Counted from the stretch's first letter, positions 54,233-63,691 are shown. The stretch is DNA of 64,000 nt from Microbulbifer sp. A4B17 (GCF_003076275.1 NZ_CP029064.1:3606501-3670500); one strand, 5' to 3'. Numbers and translations are program-made. The notes: generated from the sequence alone by a model not told the origin.

Positions 54233-54745
54233 TTACCCGGCTGGGGACATTGCAGTAAGGTTGCGATATTGGCCTTTGAAATACAGAAGTGGCTGCCTGG
54301 CAGCAGCTTTTTGTAGGTTTAACGCCTTCACCTCACCAATCACAATCAGGTGATCTCCGGCGGCGTGTTCAGCATGAATTTCACAATCAAGCCAATGCAG
54401 GCTGCCGGCGATAATGGGGTTCCCCAGCGGCGATTCCTGCCATTCGACTTCGCTCCATTTGTCCGCGCCTTGACGAGCAAATTGGTTGGAAATTTTGACC
54501 TGATCATCGGACAGGATATTGACCGAAAATCGACCTGCCTGGCGAATTTTGGGGTAGCTGTACGAACTCGACATAACGCTGAATGACACTAATGGCGGGC
54601 TCGTCGATACGCTATAAAACGACTGGCAGGTGAAGCCTATCGGCTCACCATCACAGTGCGATGCGATCACCGTAATACCGGAAGCGTAATGCCCCAGTGC
54701 TTCGCGAAAGCGCAACGGTTCTATAGCTGTACTAGAAAGTGACAT
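54233..54745 (-). CDS. Flavin reductase-like protein (FMN-binding split barrel)
   Basis: 170 aa from ATG 54745 (MSLSSTAIEPLRFREALGHYASG). HpaC/DIM6-type landmarks: GITVIASHCDGEPIGFTCQSF, PPLVSFSVMSSS, GRFSVNILSDDQ and DCEIHAEHAAGDHLIVIGEV. Such proteins reduce FMN with NAD(P)H for a partner monooxygenase. It starts 25 bases downstream of the mesD stop, so it is probably in the mesX-mesD operon and may supply reduced flavin for the oxygen-dependent methionine synthase system (inference). Confidence 0.9.
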   Translation of the reverse strand: MSLSSTAIEPLRFREALGHYASGITVIASHCDGEPIGFTCQSFYSVSTSPPLVSFSVMSSSYSYPKIRQAGRFSVNILSDDQVKISNQFARQGADKWSEVEWQESPLGNPIIAGSLHWLDCEIHAEHAAGDHLIVIGEVKALNLQKAAARQPLLYFKGQYRNLTAMSPAG

Positions 54746-54770
54746 GGGAGCACCTAAATATTGTAGACAG

Positions 54771-55799
54771 CTAAACCGAGAGCTCTCTTCGGACAATTTC
54801 TGCACCTGCACTTAAGGCATTGAGCTTACCGTTCGCAACTTGACGGGATAGAGGCGCCATACCACAGTTCGTACAGGGATAGAGATCCTTAGCATCCACA
54901 TACTTGAGTGCTTTTCGTATGGTATCGGCAACTTCCTCCGGTGTTTCAATCGTGTTGCTTGCCACATCAATAGCGCCCACCATCACTTTTTTGCCACGAA
55001 TAAGCTCAAGGAGATCCATTGGAACATGGGAGTTGTGGCATTCGAGCGAAATCAGATCGATATTGGAGTTCTGCAGCTTTGGAAAAGCTTCTTCATATTG
55101 TCTCCACTCCGAACCCAGAGTTTTCTTCCAATCTGTATTGGCTTTGATACCGTAGCCATAGCAAATATGTACGGCAGTTTGGCACTTCAGCCCCTCGGTG
55201 GCTTTTTCTAAAGTGGCAATCCCCCAGTCATTCACCTCATCAAAAAACACATTAAATGCGGGCTCATCAAATTGAATAATATCAACACCCGCAGCCTCTA
55301 ACTCACGCGCTTCCTGATTGAGAATTTTGGCAAATTCCCAGGCGAGCTTTTCGCGGCTTTTATAGTGGTTATCGTAGAGAGTATCAATCATTGTCATGGG
55401 GCCAGGTAATGCCCACTTGATAGCTTGACTGGTTTGCTGGCGTAAGAACCTGGCATCTTGAACAAATACTGGTTGTTGCCTAGATACTTCGCCAACAACT
55501 GTCGGCACGCTCGCATCATAGCGATTGCGGATTTTAACGGTTTCCCGCTTCTCGAAGTCAACGCCGTTGAGGTGCTCAATAAATGTAGTCACAAAATGTT
55601 GGCGGGTTTGCTCCCCGTCACTAACGATATCGATACCGGCTTGTTGTTGCTCTTGTAATGTCAGGCGCAAGGCATCCTGCTTACCCTCTTGTAATTGATC
55701 GCCCTGTAATTTCCAGGGAGACCAAAGTTTTTCGGACTCTGCGAGCCAGGATGGTTTAGGCAAGCTTCCAGCGCTTGAAGTTGGCAATAGGCGATTCAT
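54771..55799 (-). CDS. mesD: Short MetE-like methionine synthase (MesD type)
   Basis: 342 aa, about the size of the catalytic half of MetE only; the N-terminal folate-recognition half of a normal MetE (about 750 aa) is absent. Zinc- and homocysteine-site segments are visible: SDGEQTRQHFVTTF, IQFDEPAFN, AVHICYGYG, LECHNSH and PCTNCGMAPLS. Core-MetE proteins paired with DUF1852 have been described as folate-independent methionine synthases (MesD with MesX) that require oxygen. The adjacent DUF1852 gene supports this identification. The methyl donor is unknown. Confidence 0.85.
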   Translation of the reverse strand: MNRLLPTSSAGSLPKPSWLAESEKLWSPWKLQGDQLQEGKQDALRLTLQEQQQAGIDIVSDGEQTRQHFVTTFIEHLNGVDFEKRETVKIRNRYDASVPTVVGEVSRQQPVFVQDARFLRQQTSQAIKWALPGPMTMIDTLYDNHYKSREKLAWEFAKILNQEARELEAAGVDIIQFDEPAFNVFFDEVNDWGIATLEKATEGLKCQTAVHICYGYGIKANTDWKKTLGSEWRQYEEAFPKLQNSNIDLISLECHNSHVPMDLLELIRGKKVMVGAIDVASNTIETPEEVADTIRKALKYVDAKDLYPCTNCGMAPLSRQVANGKLNALSAGAEIVRRELSV

Positions 55800-55827
55800 A
55801 AAAAATAATCTTATCTATATTTGTTAA

Positions 55828-56805
55828 TTAAAGCGCGTAATTAGCGGCCCACTGATCAAGGATACTTCTGTATGGCTTGATAAATTGTTCTTCAGTAAAT
55901 TTCCCTTGCTTTATAGCCAGCTGGCTACGTTCTTCCCGGTCATAAATAATTTTAGTCAGTGAATAATCCTGGTGCTTCAAGCTGGGCTGATAGCAGGTCC
56001 CCGCTACAGAATTTGCATTGTATATTTCAGGTCGATATATCTTTTGAAAGGTCTCCATCGTGCTGATAGTGCCGATAAGCTCAAGATTCGTATAATCACC
56101 AAGCAAATCACCTTGGAAGTAAAAAGCCAAAGGGGCAACACTATCCGGCGGCATAAAATAGCGAACCTGCAAACCCATTTTCTCGAAATACTCATCAGTT
56201 AAAGAGTATTCATCCTGTCGATATTCAACACCGAGCACGGGGTGCTGATTTTCAGTTCGATGATAAGTTTTACTGCTTGATACACTCAGGCAAATAACAA
56301 GAGGTTTACTGAAATTATCCTTGTAGGCACTTGAATTCAGGAACGATTGAAAGATTTTCCCGTGAAGATCACCATAGCCTTCAGGAAGGCTAAACTTGTC
56401 CTGCTTCTTGTTATGCTCCAACAACAACACGCTGAAATCATAATCCCGCACATAAGAAGAAAAGTTGTTTCCTACTATGCCCTCTATCCGTTGATTGTTT
56501 TTATGATCAACAATATTCGTCTTCAATATTTCAATGGTAGGAAAGGCTTTTCCGTTGCCTTCAATATCAATATCGACAGAAATAATATCCAGCTCTACAG
56601 AGTAACGATCTGCACCAGGGTTGTCCCAATGCGCCAGGGCATTGAAACGACGATCAATCATTCTCAAGGTATTGAGCAAGTTATCCTGACGGCTCTCCCC
56701 TCTCGCCAAGTTCGCAAAATTGGTGGTGATCCGCGTGCTATCCGCTGGACGATAGTTTTCATCAAAGCGTAAGTTCTTGATGCTGAATGCAAACTCTTTA
56801 TTCAT
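55828..56805 (-). CDS. mesX: DUF1852 protein (MesX), partner of MesD
   Basis: 325 aa cytoplasmic protein beginning MNKEFAFSIKNLRFDENYRP and containing the family-typical TRITTNFANLARGESRQ and RMIDRRFNALAHWDNPGADRYSVELDIISVD. It has no recognised catalytic motif. DUF1852 genes are consistently next to core-MetE genes, and MesX is reported to be needed for MesD activity. First gene of the operon, 28 bases upstream of mesD, and divergent from the metR-like gene. Confidence 0.87.
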   Translation of the reverse strand: MNKEFAFSIKNLRFDENYRPADSTRITTNFANLARGESRQDNLLNTLRMIDRRFNALAHWDNPGADRYSVELDIISVDIDIEGNGKAFPTIEILKTNIVDHKNNQRIEGIVGNNFSSYVRDYDFSVLLLEHNKKQDKFSLPEGYGDLHGKIFQSFLNSSAYKDNFSKPLVICLSVSSSKTYHRTENQHPVLGVEYRQDEYSLTDEYFEKMGLQVRYFMPPDSVAPLAFYFQGDLLGDYTNLELIGTISTMETFQKIYRPEIYNANSVAGTCYQPSLKHQDYSLTKIIYDREERSQLAIKQGKFTEEQFIKPYRSILDQWAANYAL

Positions 56806-56957
56806 TGCGGCCTGGTATCCTGATTCCTAAGACAAAAACTGAGTTCTTTGCTTGGTGATTGACATTGCCAGGCAGGATAAGCCTCTTTATAAATGAACAA
56901 AAATGGTATATTTTCAACTATCCATTAATTTTACTCATGGTTTGCTCAGGTAAAGCT
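56806..56957. promoter_or_regulatory. mesX-metR divergent promoter region
   Basis: 152 bases, AT-rich near the metR side. A TGAA (56894) and TTCA (56913) pair around AAAAATGGTATATTT is a loose inverted repeat that might be the LysR/MetR site; the textbook MetR box has only five intervening bases, so the match is imperfect. Confidence 0.35.
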
Positions 56958-57860
56958 ATGCTAGAGCGCACGCACTTAACAATAATCCAGGCCGTAGACC
57001 ATCACGGTTCGCTAACCGCTGCGGCCAAGCACCTTTGCCTAACCCAGTCGGCGCTGAGCCACACGGTACGCAAGCTGGAACAGAACCTCGGGGCCCCCAT
57101 CTGGTTGCGTGAGGGCCGCAGCTTGCGCTTGACCCAGGCTGGTGAATATCTACTTGGATTGGCCAATCGTGTCCTACCACAACTGGAACATGCTGAGAGC
57201 AAGCTCAAGCAAATGGCCCAGGGTGAACGCGGTACCCTGCGTATCGGTATGGAATGCCACCCCTGCTATCAGTGGTTACTGAAAGTAGTGTCGCCATTTC
57301 TGGAAGATTGGCCGGACGTGGATGTGGATGTTAAGCAGAAATTTCAGTTTGGAGGTCTCGGCGCTTTACTGGGGTACGAAATCGACCTGCTAGTTACACC
57401 TGACCCTTTCTATAAAGCCGGACTGCGCTTCGATCCCGTATTTGACTACGAGCAGGTACTGGTAGTCCCTCGAGATCACCCTATGGCAAAGCGAAAGTAC
57501 CTGACAGCAGAAGACCTACGGGATCAGGTGTTGTTAACTTACCCCGTGCCGCCGGACCGCCTGGATATCTATACCCAGTTTCTCAACCCTGCGGGCGTGG
57601 TGCCACTGCGCCACAAGACCAGTGAAACTACCGATATCATGCTACAGATGGTGGCCAGCGGTCGCGGGGTCGCGGCCCTGCCGCGCTGGCTTGCAGAGGA
57701 GTACTCTACCAAGCTGGCACTATCGGTGGTGCGCCTCGGGCGACAAGGTATTGCCAAACAGATTTTCTTAGGAACTCGTGAAGACGATAGCGAAGTTGAA
57801 TACCTGAGCGCTTTTATCAAACTGGCCAGAGGTTATGAGCACTCAGAAACTGGGACCTAA
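56958..57860 (+). CDS. metR: MetR-like LysR-family transcriptional regulator
   Basis: 300 aa from ATG 56958 (MLERTHLTIIQAVDHHGSL). N-terminal winged helix-turn-helix (SLTAAAKHLCLTQSALSHTV), then the effector domain with ECHPCYQWL, DLLVTPDPFYKAGL, DYEQVLVVPRDHPMA and MVASGRGVAALPRWL, closely matching E. coli MetR, which senses homocysteine and activates methionine genes. Divergent from mesX, so probably its regulator. Longer in-frame sequence back to 56859 has no LysR similarity. Confidence 0.9.
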   Translation: MLERTHLTIIQAVDHHGSLTAAAKHLCLTQSALSHTVRKLEQNLGAPIWLREGRSLRLTQAGEYLLGLANRVLPQLEHAESKLKQMAQGERGTLRIGMECHPCYQWLLKVVSPFLEDWPDVDVDVKQKFQFGGLGALLGYEIDLLVTPDPFYKAGLRFDPVFDYEQVLVVPRDHPMAKRKYLTAEDLRDQVLLTYPVPPDRLDIYTQFLNPAGVVPLRHKTSETTDIMLQMVASGRGVAALPRWLAEEYSTKLALSVVRLGRQGIAKQIFLGTREDDSEVEYLSAFIKLARGYEHSETGT

Positions 57861-58040
57861 GACCGATAAGATTTATCGATAGCCCCGCAAGAATTCATTA
57901 AGCAGCAAGTTTCTCTTTGCCGACAACGAACTAGATGCAGTAGGTCCGACCCCGCCCCACTACACCAAACAAGAAAGGCCTAAATCAAAAGATCCAGGCC
58001 CTCTTCTTTCTCGATTAATTGTTCCGCAATTTCAGGCTAT

Positions 58041-58799
58041 CTACTTACAAATATCCTGCTTTTGCACCACATCGTATTTCTGCAATAGGGCTTTGTAGCG
58101 GCCACTGCTGCACAGCTCTGCCAACCCACGATTAAAGTCATCTCGCACTTTTTCATCGCGGAAACCGACTCGAAAGTCCGCCATCATCGGGAATATCTGA
58201 AACAGGTCAACCTGAGCCATGGTATGGCCCATTTTATTGCTGTAGTACTTAAACAGCTCCATATCCACCACGGCGACTGCATCTGGCATTTTCCAGAATT
58301 GGGCAACCAGGTCACGAGCTGTTGGCGCCTGCATAACATTCTGTTTCTGGGTGCCATTGGGCCCAAACATTTTTTCAAATTCGGGCCCAAGATCCATGGG
58401 AGCTCCCTGCCAAGTGATCACCTTCTTACCCGCGAGATCTGCAATACTACCAATCTTCATTTCTGCACCGGCTTTGGCAATGGCATAGTTGGCAAAGCTG
58501 ATCATATTGTTCGAGTAAAATAGGCCATCATTCTTCTTGAGTACATTCACCGCTGCCTGAACCATACCCTGCTCAAGTGCTGGGGCCGTCTCCGCAAACC
58601 CCATCTGTACGAACTCCAACTTATAGCCAGGGAGAGCTTGCCGAACGATATCTATTTCCAAACCACTGGTCGCACCGTCAGTCACATAGGGCGGTGCATC
58701 CCCGGCGATCGCCACTTTTAACGGGGTTTCACCGGACTGGGCCAGCACCTGGGTACAGACTCCAAACATCAAGATAAGAAGGGCCAATAGCGAACGCAT
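58041..58799 (-). CDS. Periplasmic amino-acid-type solute-binding protein (SBP_bac_3)
   Basis: 252 aa from ATG 58799 with GGAGAAGC just upstream. Signal peptide LLALLILMFGVCTQVLAQ, then a type II periplasmic binding fold (LKVAIAGDAPPYVTDGATSGLEIDIV, GKKVITWQGAP, DFNRGLAELCSSG). No permease or ATPase genes are adjacent, so it may serve an orphan ABC importer or a sensory role. Ligand unknown. Confidence 0.88.
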   Translation of the reverse strand: MRSLLALLILMFGVCTQVLAQSGETPLKVAIAGDAPPYVTDGATSGLEIDIVRQALPGYKLEFVQMGFAETAPALEQGMVQAAVNVLKKNDGLFYSNNMISFANYAIAKAGAEMKIGSIADLAGKKVITWQGAPMDLGPEFEKMFGPNGTQKQNVMQAPTARDLVAQFWKMPDAVAVVDMELFKYYSNKMGHTMAQVDLFQIFPMMADFRVGFRDEKVRDDFNRGLAELCSSGRYKALLQKYDVVQKQDICK

Positions 58800-58983
58800 A
58801 AGCTTCTCCACAGTGACAGGAAAATCACCCAGACGCTCTAAGTGTTGGCAGACATCCCCCATTTATCAAGCTTCGCTTCCGGATAACTGTATCCATCCAA
58901 AACCTTGAATTCGGCAGTAAACTCCCCATTCTAAAATCAGGCAAATAGCAATTTGTCGCAACTGGGGCATACCGGGTAAAACA

Positions 58984-59406
58984 GTGATACATGAGATTGC
59001 CGATATTCTGATTGAGAATGAAACAAAGCTGCATCAGTTCGAGATGCGCAAAGACCCTGAAGTCATTAGCAAGCTACTAAGCCCTGATTTTATAGAGGTA
59101 GGGAAATCCGGGCGGGCCTTTGATTTCAAGGCAATAGTGCGATCAATGCAACAGGAGGAAAATACGGGCTGGGAAATTCACAGCCAAAACTATGAATGCA
59201 TTCCCCTCTCTGACACAGTCATTATGCTGTTGTATAAATCTGCACGGCGAGGCCAGCAAGGGGAGTACAAGGGGTTTTGTAAGCGATCATCTATTTGGGT
59301 TAGAAGTAAAGGGCAGTGGCAAATGAAATTTCACCAGGGGACTCCCTGCCAAGAATTTAAGCTGGAAGATAATATCTCATGCAAACAACCGGCGTTTAAG
59401 CTGTGA
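58984..59406 (+). CDS. DUF4440/NTF2-like protein
   Basis: 140 aa, no signal peptide. The cone-shaped NTF2-like fold is suggested by ENETKLHQFEMRKDPEVISKLLSPDFIEVGKSG near the N-terminus and WQMKFHQGTPC near the end. GTG start at 58984. The function is unknown; many family members are small enzymes or stress proteins. Its stop overlaps the GTG start of the next gene by four bases, so the two are coupled. Confidence 0.85.
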   Translation: MIHEIADILIENETKLHQFEMRKDPEVISKLLSPDFIEVGKSGRAFDFKAIVRSMQQEENTGWEIHSQNYECIPLSDTVIMLLYKSARRGQQGEYKGFCKRSSIWVRSKGQWQMKFHQGTPCQEFKLEDNISCKQPAFKL

Positions 59407-60251
59407 GTGCTTTTATCGCAATTATCCTGCTGGCCCTGGCGATATGGCTGGTTCCCCACTTCTACCGACAATGGCGCATTTTTTACCTGCGCTCAAAACC
59501 CTTAACGCGGGAACAGCTACAACTCATTAGAGAAAATCTTCCTCTCTATCACTACCTTAACTCCAATCAACAGCAAGAGTTATGCAGTAATATCGCCCTA
59601 TTTCTCCACGGCAAAGAGTTTGTCGGTTGCGAGGGGCTTCAAGTCAATGAACGCATGAAGGTGGCCATCGCTGCCCATGCCTGCCTACTCCTATTGGGCC
59701 GCAAGAATGAATGCTACCCCAACCTTTACAGCCTGTTGCTCTACCCGGACACCTATGTCGCTCACGAAACCCGTCGGGAAGGCTATATAGAAACAGCCAG
59801 GCACAGTGCCCGTGAAGGGGAGGCACATTATCGTGGACCCGTAGTCCTCTCCTGGGGTGACCTGGAGAAAGATTTACAATCACCTGAACGGGGCCACAAT
59901 GTCGCCCTGCACGAGTTCGCCCACAAAGTCGATGAAGAGGATGGTTACTTTGATGGCCGCCCTCTATTTGAAAGCAGTGATGAAGGGGCCACCTGGGCTG
60001 AGGTTATGAGCCGGGAATTCCACCGTTTGAGACAAAGAGCTGAATTCGGTGAGTTTCCTGGTGATACACCCTCTGTGCTCGATTTATACGGCGCCCAATC
60101 TCCCGCTGAGTTCTTTGCTGTAGCAACAGAAAGTTTCTATACGATCCCAACGGCTATGTACGCCTTACACCCGGAGCTCTATAAGGAGTTAAGTCATTTC
60201 TATCGAATTGATCCCGCCGAATTAATACGCGGAAAAAGTACCGTGGCCTGA
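59403..60251 (+). CDS. mtfA: MtfA-type zinc metallopeptidase (family M90)
   Basis: 282 aa. An N-terminal hydrophobic segment (FIAIILLALAIWLVPHFY) could anchor it in the membrane, which E. coli MtfA lacks. The peptidase domain has the zinc motif HEFAHKVDEEDG (His170, Glu171, His174) and downstream AEFFAVATESFY, as in MtfA, which binds the Mlc repressor in E. coli. GTG start overlapping the upstream gene. Confidence 0.9.
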   Translation: MSAFIAIILLALAIWLVPHFYRQWRIFYLRSKPLTREQLQLIRENLPLYHYLNSNQQQELCSNIALFLHGKEFVGCEGLQVNERMKVAIAAHACLLLLGRKNECYPNLYSLLLYPDTYVAHETRREGYIETARHSAREGEAHYRGPVVLSWGDLEKDLQSPERGHNVALHEFAHKVDEEDGYFDGRPLFESSDEGATWAEVMSREFHRLRQRAEFGEFPGDTPSVLDLYGAQSPAEFFAVATESFYTIPTAMYALHPELYKELSHFYRIDPAELIRGKSTVA

Positions 60252-60320
60252 CAAATACGCTACCAGTCCAGTTTCTGTCTTCCTGCTATGCTTATTTCGT
60301 GCACCAGCGGAGTTGGAATA

Positions 60321-61082
60321 GTGGCCAATACGCATTGTTTAAGATTTGCTCTTGTGGGACTGGTCGTTCTTTTGGCCATAACTCAACCGGCCACAGCAGA
60401 TATCGCTACAAACCAACAGGATGCAAAGGCTCTGGTTGAGCGCCTTGAAAAACTGTACCTAAAGGGCCCAACTCCAGTCTTTGTTCTACAGCTGGAAAAA
60501 AATACTCTACCAGACGCTAAGTTACAGGCTTTTGCAATGGAGCAACGCCTTATTAACTTATCGGACTTGAGAAGTAATGCGCTATCTCTGCATCGCTTTG
60601 GTGGCCGGCCAGGACACAATACGAGAGCATTTTTTACCCGCATAACGACAGCAGAAATTCAAGCTAATACTCAGTTACCTAACCTGATTCAAGCATTGGG
60701 AATCTCACCCGAGCAAATCGCCCAATACCAGCCACTCGCAGGTGCCCAAGCCTACCCAGCTTATACCACCTGGCTAGCCAACTACGCTGAACCCGCGGAA
60801 ATCGCCGCTGCCCTGTTAATCAATTTTCAGAGCTTTGGCAAAAATGCTGCGCGCGTTGCAGCAGCTCTCAAACAACACAAACGGTTAAATAATGAACAGC
60901 TCCGATTCCTGATGACTTTTAGCCAGCTTCCAGAGGGCTTCAGGGAGCAGGCTATCGAGATAATTGCAAGGGGGCTTGCTTCAGGTGTTCGAGAAAATGA
61001 TATTGCAATTCGCGTGCGGTTAATCCAATCCTATGAGCGGGAGTTTTGGCGAGCTTTTGAGGTAAAACTTAATGCCAATTAA
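60321..61082 (+). CDS. Exported helical protein of unknown function
   Basis: 253 aa from GTG 60321 (ANTHCLRFALVGLVVLLAITQPATA signal-peptide region, with GGAG upstream); ATG 60288 would add 11 residues. The mature part is all-helical. Its C-terminal half (TTWLANYAEPAEIAAALLIN, FLMTFSQLPEGFREQAIEII) faintly recalls TenA/haem-oxygenase-like bundles, but I cannot confirm that. It follows mtfA by 69 bases. Confidence 0.7.
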   Translation: MANTHCLRFALVGLVVLLAITQPATADIATNQQDAKALVERLEKLYLKGPTPVFVLQLEKNTLPDAKLQAFAMEQRLINLSDLRSNALSLHRFGGRPGHNTRAFFTRITTAEIQANTQLPNLIQALGISPEQIAQYQPLAGAQAYPAYTTWLANYAEPAEIAAALLINFQSFGKNAARVAAALKQHKRLNNEQLRFLMTFSQLPEGFREQAIEIIARGLASGVRENDIAIRVRLIQSYEREFWRAFEVKLNAN

Positions 61083-61500
61083 ATGTATTCGCTCTCCTTA
61101 ATTCTACTCTTTTTCTCAAAAATATTCGGGCATACACATAAGACCCATTCAACATAAATACGCATAACACACTCACTATTGCGTAACAAAAAAGTTCAAA
61201 GACAATTCAATTGTCAGTTTCAGAGTGCTAAAACAGAGACGCTCCTGGTTATTTAAAAGAAAAACTGTTATCTCATCCTTAATCAATATCGTATATCAAT
61301 CCGTCTATTACTTGAAACTACTGTTCTAAGTTTGAGTCACAATCTAGTAACGACAAAGCAAACCTCACATGTGAAAAATTTGACTTTCTTCACTTCCAAT
61401 TCAGTACAGATACTACTTATAGTACCCGCAAAATCTGGAACCAATTTAGCAAACGCTACTCTATAGCCCCGCAACAGATCACATCAGCAAGGATTAGTTT
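61083..61500 (+). other. Gene-free AT-rich stretch
   Basis: No ORF, tRNA or obvious repeat. It contains the presumed promoter of the small lipoprotein gene that follows. Confidence 0.4.
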
Positions 61501-61830
61501 TTGAAACGTATCATTTCTTTAGTATCAGCCTCTCTAGTTTGTGTCTCATGTGCCACAGTGAAGACAGTTAACCCTAAGAATAATCAAGTAGATATCATTC
61601 ATAGAGGTCACAAAAGCTATTGCGAAAGTATTCCAAGAGTTTATAGCGGAACCTCTTACTCCTTTTGCTTGCTAAATAGCGAGCCCAGTCAGACTGTAAA
61701 TACTGGATCAACTCTCAACCGTGTTCCACTGGTAGCTATAGATGCTGTTTTTTCTGTAGCCGCCGATACCGTTGTTTTGCCGTATACCGTAGTGACTCAG
61801 GCGAAGCATGGTAATATCAAAGTAAACTGA
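61501..61830 (+). CDS. YceK/YidQ-family small lipoprotein
   Basis: 109 aa with a lipoprotein signal (SLVSASLVCVSC, acylated Cys17). The body shows the family pattern: CESIPRVYSGTSYSFCLL, VPLVAIDAVFSVAADTVVLPY and a short polar tail. TTG start at 61501, with AAGGA eight bases upstream. Function unknown. Monocistronic. Confidence 0.85.
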   Translation: MKRIISLVSASLVCVSCATVKTVNPKNNQVDIIHRGHKSYCESIPRVYSGTSYSFCLLNSEPSQTVNTGSTLNRVPLVAIDAVFSVAADTVVLPYTVVTQAKHGNIKVN

Positions 61831-62223
61831 TAAGCCCCATCTGTGGCTTAATAAGTTTAAAGCAGTTATTAATAAGCCCTACTTAAAAACCTCTCTTTTA
61901 ACCACAGAAAAATATATTCATTGGTAACAGGCCGCGATCACTGCTTTTGTCCTACTTTCAAACCCATGATCCGGCCCCTAGGCTAAAAGCAAGCAAGTTA
62001 AATAATATTGATTATCGGGTAGGCGAAATTTCTTGGACTTGCCAGAACCAAAATGCCTGTACTATCGTCCCTCCACCTTCCTTTCACACAACTAAAAAGC
62101 GATTGGTTGCCTGAAGAATATATGTACAATATGAAAGGTAGACAGCTCCCACCTCCCCCTAAACAACAATAAACAAAGACCGAGAGACATCATTTATAGC
62201 TCTCTTTAACTGCCTTATTCCTA
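61831..62223 (+). other. Gene-free stretch before the MITE
   Basis: No ORF or recognised RNA element; AT-rich with many stops in all frames. Confidence 0.4.
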
Positions 62224-62399
62224 GGGAGTCTCTGAATAACTCCGTAATGCCTCTGCGGGCCTTGAAGGCTGCAGATGTTAGGCGCAGCTCGCCGCGAATG
62301 GCTCAGTCCTTTGCAAGAGCTGCAACGCAGCAGCTGTGGCCTTCAAGGCCCGCCCTTCGGGGCTTGCAGAGCGGTTCACGGAGTTATTCAGAGGCTCCC
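62224..62399. mobile_element. MITE-like element, short copy
   Basis: 176 bases, bounded by TA on each side. Terminal inverted repeats GGGAGTCTCTGAATAACTCC and (other strand) GGGAGCCTCTGAATAACTCC differ at one position. The interior is the reverse complement of the right-hand 150 bases of the copy at 40727-40991 with only a few differences. It encodes nothing and lies upstream of the DUF1624 gene. Confidence 0.82.
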
Positions 62400-62475
62400 T
62401 ATATCCCAATCTCAAGGTAACAAGAACCCTTAGAGGGAAAACGCTATAAAACTCACTAACTTTGGAGATAACAAA

Positions 62476-63603
62476 TTGCGATACCCAGCAATAGACATCA
62501 CTAGAGGTATATTAGTAATTATAATGGCCCTTGATCATACTCGAGATTATTGGACTTCAACCCAGTTTGACCCATTGGATCTATCCCAATCGTCCATCGC
62601 TTTGTTTTTAACTCGCTGGATCACGCACATATGTGCCCCTGGATTTATATTTCTTACAGGGTTGAGCGCCTACTTTCATGGTAAAAAACTTAACTCCAAG
62701 TCGGAGTTGGCAAAATTCTTGATACTTCGAGGGGTAGTACTAGTTATCCTCGAACTAACCTTGGTAAACCTCTCTTGGCAGTTTGCTTATAATTACGCTT
62801 TTGTGCAGGTAATCTGGGCCCTGGGCGTATCCATGATTATACTGGCGGGCTTAATCTATTTGCCAATGATATGGACCACCATCGTTTGTCTGGCCGTAAT
62901 ATCCTTACATGGATACCTGAATGATGACTTCATGCGCCAGCTATTAGGTGGCTATGAATGGCTTTGGATTCTTGCGCATGTACGCACTAGTTTTAGACTT
63001 TTCGAGTTCAACACCGGGATTTTTGCTGCTTACAATATTATTCCCCTCTTTGCTCTTATGTACCTTGGTTATGTATTTGGGCCTCTTTACGAGCTGGCAA
63101 ACAAGCAACGAGTGCGTCTGCTAATAACAACAGCAACGGTGCTATCGATTATATTTATCGCGGTTAGACTAATAGGCTTTGGCGACCCCAATGAGTGGAA
63201 TCCACAGCAGGGGCTCCTGGGCTTTATCAACACCGCCAAATACCCAATGTCGTTCAGCTATATCCTTATGACAATGAGTATAGTTTTCTTGATCATGGCT
63301 ATCGTTGAAAACCGGAAAAATCGAATGCTGGATATATTGCTTCTGTTTGGACAGGCCTCATTGTTCTTCTATTTACTCCATGTCCCAGTGATCAATCTAT
63401 CCGCACATCTATGGAGCTACTTAGAGTTTGGAGTAGCAACCAATTTCTTCAACGGCCCCAAAGTATGGCCTGAGGGCTACACACCTAATTTACTGAGAAC
63501 CTATGCTTACTGGATTACTCTAATTGCAATACTTTACTATCCCTGCAAGAAATATCTTCAAAAGAAAAAAGAAAGTGGATCGGTGATATACTCCTACGTA
63601 TAA
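62476..63603 (+). CDS. DUF1624/heparan-alpha-glucosaminide acetyltransferase-like membrane protein
   Basis: 375 aa with about ten membrane helices. The N-terminus RYPAIDITRGILVIIMALDHTRDYW contains the conserved DxxRG and DHxRDY motifs of the family, in which a histidine carries the acyl group; CAPGFIFLTGLSAYF and FFYLLHVPVINL are further landmarks. Start TTG 62476 with GGAGATAA upstream. It probably transfers acyl groups to an envelope substrate; which one is unknown. Confidence 0.88.
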   Translation: MRYPAIDITRGILVIIMALDHTRDYWTSTQFDPLDLSQSSIALFLTRWITHICAPGFIFLTGLSAYFHGKKLNSKSELAKFLILRGVVLVILELTLVNLSWQFAYNYAFVQVIWALGVSMIILAGLIYLPMIWTTIVCLAVISLHGYLNDDFMRQLLGGYEWLWILAHVRTSFRLFEFNTGIFAAYNIIPLFALMYLGYVFGPLYELANKQRVRLLITTATVLSIIFIAVRLIGFGDPNEWNPQQGLLGFINTAKYPMSFSYILMTMSIVFLIMAIVENRKNRMLDILLLFGQASLFFYLLHVPVINLSAHLWSYLEFGVATNFFNGPKVWPEGYTPNLLRTYAYWITLIAILYYPCKKYLQKKKESGSVIYSYV

Positions 63604-63691
63604 CTCTCGGCACAACTTTATTTTGCATATTAAAAATTCTGTTCTGGGGTGAGCAAAGCCCCAGAGTTGCCTCCCAATCAGGACGATATAG

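Noticed and set aside
56806..56957. SAM riboswitch upstream of mesX
   Set aside because: The gap is short and lacks the helices and conserved residues of SAM riboswitch classes; a divergent MetR regulator explains control better.
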